Shown: piece by piece, positions 50,459 through 64,000 of the stretch
Position numbering within the stretch: position 1 is the stretch's first letter
Layout: every line of letters begins with the position of its first letter
Origin: Styela clava
Lineage: Eukaryota > Chordata > Ascidiacea > Stolidobranchia > Styelidae
DNA: 64,000 bases
Reading direction: 5' to 3'
Assembly: GCF_964204865.1 (NCBI RefSeq)
Contig: NC_135252.1
Coordinates: 22,589,383 to 22,653,382 of the forward strand
Position numbers and translations under genes: made by a program
Notes under the pieces: model-generated
Database searches by the model: none
Told to the model about the DNA's origin: nothing
The model's input: the letters and a program-made list of their open reading frames with translations, nothing else

Positions 50459-52645
50459 ATAGAAAACCACAAATTTCGATTATTCATAAGTATCAAATCA
50501 CTAAAATAACAGCGCTGACTTCGCAATTGGAGCCCAACTTCCGAAGTCTTACTCGACACAGCAAGCATGTCCCTTAGTAGAGATGTTTGCTGAGAACAAT
50601 GATACAAAATAAATTGTGTGTGTCTGACGCCACTTTTCAAGGTAATGACACATTACTTTATGAATACTGAAAATGGCGAAAATGTATACTAAACTGCCGG
50701 GTGTTTGTAAAGTATATTGCGATGATATCTGGCTCATTTGCGCTTGATCATGTCTTACTTTCCAAGGCAGTTTCATTGAGAAATGATGTGTTTCAAAAAC
50801 AGCAATACGATAAATTATACTTCTAAGGCAACCTTTCCGCGTAATAATTCTTTACCTTCGAGGTAACGAAGTACCGATAATATACACTAAATATATCAAA
50901 AAACAGCTGTTTGTTTGGTCAGTTGTTCCATTATTCATTTTACAGTGCTAGTGCGAAAGCAAATACGTACGGAAAAAAGTGTTCAAAAACATTTCATATA
51001 TAAACATATTTTTACTTTTACCTTTTAAAGAAAAACTTATATTTTATGTTACCGGTCGTGTTAAGAATGTTGGATACATGCATATGTAGCAGTACTTGCA
51101 ATATAAATATGAATCAAATTGCAACGTATCTCGTGGTACAAACTAGACATAACATTTGGCACAGTTTCCTTAAGTATAAATGGGTAAAACTGCCATGAAT
51201 GAAAAATAAGTAGAAGGGCGCAACAAGCAGTCCGTAGGATTGTCCAGTTTGGATGGATCGACTTTCGGACAAAATTAGCTTTGAGAAGTTTGCTCTTGTT
51301 TTGAAGTATTGAACAATGTTGTGGGTGGTAGTTTCAATACTCATACTTTTCGTAAAATGTCTTCAATCTCCCGATGTATGAGTGACTTATCAGCACGTAC
51401 GTCGGAAAATGTTATGTAGGCCAATTAACCGCGTTTCGTCCAACGTAATGACCTGAAGCAAACTAATATTGTCGGACACAACAAACCACAGAAATGATTG
51501 AAATGTTACAGGCCCTGTGCCCTCTCGGAGGTAATTTGATACCTGAACCATTCGCGAATCATTGTAAGCTTATCAAAATGACAAATTCCTGAACAAGGAC
51601 TATTTTTATTTATCACGTCGAATAATAAAGCAATTAAGAGATAAATCGTGCTCACCCAAATACCAGGTCTGTTTGCCTAACAAACAAACGTTAACCTGTT
51701 AGGAAGAATTTTAAATGTCTTATTTTTGTAAGTTGCAGGGTATGCAGTATCTGGAACACATCTATCCAACGAAACATACTATGGAGGTTTGTTGTTCCAT
51801 ATATGGTAGATTTATAAGTCGCATAATGGCTGGTATTAAATTAGAATTGCCCTTTATACACGAATGTTTGCTGCCCGTGCGTATGAAATGGTTGCCAATA
51901 AATAATGATCGTAAATGATTTTTTAAAGTATAAGGTTATTCGAGAGTTATGTTTGGCTCATGTGTGGAAAGCATGAGGTATTCGACAACTGGCAGGTTGC
52001 GCCAAACAATGTTACGCGTGAGTGCATTATTGTTATAGAATGATACTTGTTAGAATTGAATGGGTTTGATGGTTCCCTTTTATTGAAAGGCTCGATTTTC
52101 GTTTGATATGGCTCATATACCTTTTTATTTTAAAGTGTTTTACCAAGTCAGACTATAGACTAGGGTTTGACGAAATCAAACGTATTTCAACTGCAGAATT
52201 TAGGTCATAAGTTTCAAGGTATGTTTGGAAAGAACTTTGAGATTAAAAAAAGTTAAATGCATGTTAGGTCAGTCACAGGCATTTGATTTATCATTTTAAT
52301 TCAACATGACATCCCGTCCATCTTCAATCCAGTTATTTTTTTGCGGTGGTCCCTTCTCAAAAATAGATTATTTTCCATTCCGTGTGGGGTTATCTGCTAA
52401 CAGTCAGGATCTTATTCACCGGATATTTTTGGTACAACAGTGATGCATAATCTTCTTGTACCGTCTGATTTTCAATACTTGCTACCCCAGTTTTAAAAAA
52501 TATTAGGATTTAACCAGAGACAAACTTTGAAAAATCTGGTTGAATAAGTATATTGTATTATATATGAGTTGTGTTTTATCATTATTTTCACAAATTATAC
52601 CTTGCATACCTATTGAAGTATTGTTATAGAGCTTTATATTTACCC

Positions 52646-60980
<8,335 letters not shown>

Positions 60981-60984
60981 AATC

Positions 60985-61090
60985 GGTGCTTCCGAAGTAT
61001 GTGCACCAAGTATCTGTACCAGGTTAGGTTAGGGTTACCAGGTTAGGTTTCAGGTACCAGGTTAGGGTTCAGGTTGTGCGCCTTCTGGGT
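60985..61090. mobile_element. GGTACTCCCG-family MITE, copy 8 (degraded)
   Basis: GGTGCTTCCGAAGTATGTGC begins it; the middle has repeated CCAGGTTAGG units, and GTTGTGCGCCTTCTGGGTG is the remains of the right arm. It starts five bases after the gene D stop codon, so it would be transcribed in the gene D 3' UTR, or lie within the last intron if the alternative end is used. Confidence 0.7.
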
Positions 61091-62891
61091 GAAATTATTC
61101 ATTCCACCAGTTATATCTAAGTTAATACTGTCTTGGTGGTAAAGAGAAATTTTGCTATTATTAACCAGTGTTTAAATTTTATTCAAGATAAATTTTATTC
61201 AAGATACGGTAAAAAAATACTATTTCTCTTAAAAATGGGGTTGAAATGTATACGTTAAGATGGTATGAACAGAATTTTTCACTGGTAAAATACTTGATGA
61301 AAACAATTTTTAACACAGTAATCAACTAACAACTAATCCAAATTTTTAAAATGTTTACTACATACTGTATATTTCCAGATTGAAAATATATTCACATCAA
61401 CTGGAAAGAGCATGACGTTGCTGAGTGTTTCGAACTAACACTTCATTAGTCGTCGTTTTATTCATTTTGATTTCTTATGTATAATGTTGATTTCAAGCTT
61501 CAAATATTTGCATATATATATAGATCAGTTTCTTTTTGTAAATATAAAATATAAATTCATGCCTATTTTATCTAATTTATTCGAACTTACTGTAATATAG
61601 TCGTAAAACCATATTATTTTAATTTGATTATGTGAATAGTACTTTATTTGAGATGGTTTAGCTGATATTTCCAAATTATCTTTTATTTCTCATTGTATAT
61701 AGAGTTTATAAACAAAAATTGTTATTTCCAAATTATCCATATGTTTAATTATACATACTCCAGAAAGCTTTAATTTTGGGGAAACAATTTTACATATAGT
61801 TTTCAATCAAAATAAGAGCATAGGTTTTTGCTATTGAGCAATGATAATAATTTTTCATGAATTTCAGTTTGTCAAACTTAAGTATTGATTAATTGTTAAA
61901 GTGCACAACAATTACAACTGTGAAGGAATGAAAGTTTTCGCATTGTTTTAGATAGACCGTACATTCGAAGCTCAAATGTTATTTCAGGCGAAGTGTGTAA
62001 CAGATTAAAAATCAAGTTTTCCTGATATTTCTAAAAAAGTATTGATTTTAAAAAGACGGAAAAATTCAATAGCAGCTTTGAATATTGCTCTTGCAGCCAC
62101 ATTGATAAACATCATATCACGTTATTTGGAATGATTTTGATTTTATTTCTAAATAATGTGTTATTTTGCATGTACACATAGTTTATAAACAAGAATAGAG
62201 ACTTGGCCTTTATAGTAAGCAATATACTAACATAACATATCTGTGTTTAGCCGTCAGAGAGCCTACATTACAATATATTAGAAATGTTACTACTTCATTG
62301 TTTATAACTCATAACAAGCTAATTCAATATAATTCCGAATCCTATCATATTCCAAATCTTAAGCCTTAGGTCGTCTCGGTTATTAAATCCCTACGTTTCC
62401 TTTGTTTTATTTGATTGCTCGACGGTGTGCCATCTATTGTTCATGGAACACGTCTCGTATCTCAATCGTCACGTTAAATTGGACACGCGTGGACAGATAT
62501 TGCCATACCCACAATATATATTACTAACATTTCTTGCCCATTAAAAAAATAAAAAGTCTGATTTTAGTTTTTAGATAAACAGAAAGCAATGCGAAATTTT
62601 TGCTTGGCTTGAACAACATTGAACATTTGTTCCATATCTGTATGAAGGAGATAGCCTGGTTTGATGATGCTTCTCTTTTATTTTATAATCTTGTAGACGA
62701 AAATTTTATAATTGAAGTATAGAACAGTCATTATAACAGAACAAAAAATGTTTGGAGATATTTTGTAATACAGTTCAAACGATACCTAAAACCTAAATTG
62801 CACCTTTGAAAAATACTGTTAATTCAGTGACATATAAGTTATTTAAAAAATTCAAAGTTTATTATTTAAAGTTGTTTCTTCTTCTTTATTA
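61091..62891. other. Spacer between gene D and the transporter (convergent 3' ends)
   Basis: About 1.8 kb of AT-rich DNA between two genes that converge. An acceptor-like TATATTTCCAG before 61379 might define an alternative final exon of gene D. No other coding sequence or named repeat is visible. Confidence 0.6.
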
Positions 62892-64000
62892 TCACAATTT
62901 AGTGACTTCACACGGATCTACTTTAGACGTATTGGTCTTTACCAGAAGTGACAGTTGCGCAAACAGAAAGAATATCGAACCTGTAAAAAGTTAATATGTA
63001 TATAGAACAAAGGTTATGAACATGCACTGAAAATCAAATGTGTATCAATTATAATATATAACTAATTTCCCTCGGTACTGCATTCCTTGCCACTGAGAAT
63101 GTGCCAGGTGAGATATTTTGCAGTATGGTTTTCATTATGTAATTCATTGTATTAGCTATAGTTTTGATCAATATTCATTTAATATCATAATTCTACGCTG
63201 CCACAATTATACGTCATAGAAAAAATCAAAAAAAAAATATATTGAGACACCTATTCGAAACCGCTAGATTGTTGCCAATCTTATTATGACAACTAAATAA
63301 AAACTTGACATTTGCTACTTAATCGATATCTCTTGAATTTATTAAAACCACGTGGTAAATTGCAAATATTTATTCAATATTTGAGCTTACTTGTCAAATA
63401 AAATCCTGGATAAACAAGGTACAATGATTCCCTGAATCCCATCAAATCTGCTAGAGGAGGAACAATGAGTTGTGCATTTCCACCAATATTATTGATGACG
63501 AATATAAAACAAGCCACTGCGCTTGCACGAGCGTGCGCTGGATAGAATTCGACAAGAATTGTAAATAAGACTCCAAACCACATCTCGGCTGCAAAAAAAC
63601 ACAACAAATAATTGATCAATTCAATGGAAGTTTTGGAATGTTCATTCGTTGCTGCAACAATCGTGAAATAAAAATTTTGTTATTTACGCTAATCACGCAT
63701 GCATTTAACAGTATATCACGATGGCAGTCAGCGTGCTGCTCATAACTAGAAAAAAAATTCGATCGGATACTTTCGTTTTGAGCTCACAATTTTGAGTGAA
63801 CAGTTTTTTTACTAGTAGTGTTACTATATGAATAAGACATGAACAATTCCAAACGTTCCAAGTCTTTAAATATAATATAGCCTGCATAGTAAAATAAAAT
63901 TAACTTACCAAATAAATAGGCGACGAGAAGGGAAATAAAACATTCAGGTGGTTCAACTAGTAAAACTCCGGCGGCGCAAGGTGCCGCAAGTGCTTGGGAT
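62892..64000 (-). CDS. Major facilitator superfamily transporter, last three exons (5' part beyond the window)
   Basis: Exons on the minus strand: 64000-63909 (runs off the edge), 63588-63391 and 62980-62892. Phases agree (1 and 1) and the frame is open to TGA at 62894-62892. The visible 120 or so residues contain three or four hydrophobic helices: LLVAYLF into EMWFGVLFTILVEF, then ACFIFVINNIGGNAQL, then SSIFFLFAQLSLLV. The loop FYPAHARASAVA is the MFS-type P-x-x-x-R-A/S-x-A-x-A motif between helices. The protein ends in a short cytosolic tail with VTKL. NNIGGN and GFRESLYLVYPGFYL are reminiscent of spinster-like MFS proteins, but I cannot fix the subfamily or substrate. AATAAA overlaps the region just after the stop (62889-62884). 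Confidence 0.75.

Larger units (their letters stand above)
48898..52645. other. Spacer between genes C and D
   Basis: It contains a partial GGTACTCCCG MITE (49064-49190), a 29-base AT microsatellite (49560-49588) and a LINE-like tail (50417-50458). Sequence from about 49850 to 50416 (with GGTGTCGCTGACTGGATGAC) may be the 3' untranslated part of that element. The remainder to 52645 includes no recognisable gene; the frames at 51114-51344 and 51715-51918 look random. The promoter of gene D must lie near 52400-52645, but no heat shock element is evident. Confidence 0.6.

Noticed and set aside
50398..50776. Two overlapping minus-strand frames near 50.4-50.8 kb
   Set aside because: Serine/aspartate runs in the first come from the TCTGAA repeat read in antisense; the second has no recognisable domain.

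Overview
This window is AT-rich, intron-rich nuclear DNA from an animal. Coding sequence comes as short exons with ordinary GT-AG introns, and the introns and spacers are full of decayed DNA transposons and MITEs. I see no bacterial operons, tRNAs, rRNAs or CRISPR arrays. A marine invertebrate, perhaps a tunicate, is my guess from gene density and repeat style; nothing in the sequence proves it.

The main content is a cluster of four Hsp70 paralogs that share the same intron positions across the nucleotide-binding domain (NBD). Gene A (minus, 5836 down to about 759) keeps only an NBD and a stub of the substrate-binding domain, with altered catalytic motifs. Gene B (minus, 22397 down to about 9335) is a complete Hsp70 with an added acidic, serine-rich tail. 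Gene C (plus, 25710-48688) has 36 exons. It joins a complete NBD to about 11 tandem copies of the alpha-helical lid, lacks the beta-sandwich that binds substrate, and carries an NLS-like linker and a tandem-duplicated Ser/Tyr/Gly-rich segment. Its product is about 1,560 residues and is the most unusual object here. Gene D (plus, 52646-60980) is the most conventional Hsp70, about 612 residues, without a C-terminal EEVD. B and C are head to head; A follows B in tandem and D follows C.

The 5.8-kb intron 7 of gene B holds a CACTG-ended element-like segment (13471-19237) with an oppositely oriented gene of unknown function (15405-17587). The right end of the window (62892-64000, minus) holds the last three exons of a major facilitator transporter. 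The spacers and introns contain hAT-type elements with 8-bp target duplications, mariner-like foldback elements, at least eight copies of one GGTACTCCCG inverted-repeat MITE, LINE-like tails, and several local duplications.

If expressed, the four genes form a graded series: D and B could be working chaperones, C may be an NBD driving or anchoring a long helical rod, and A may be an NBD-only relic or regulator. All exon models were made by eye from splice sites and family homology.
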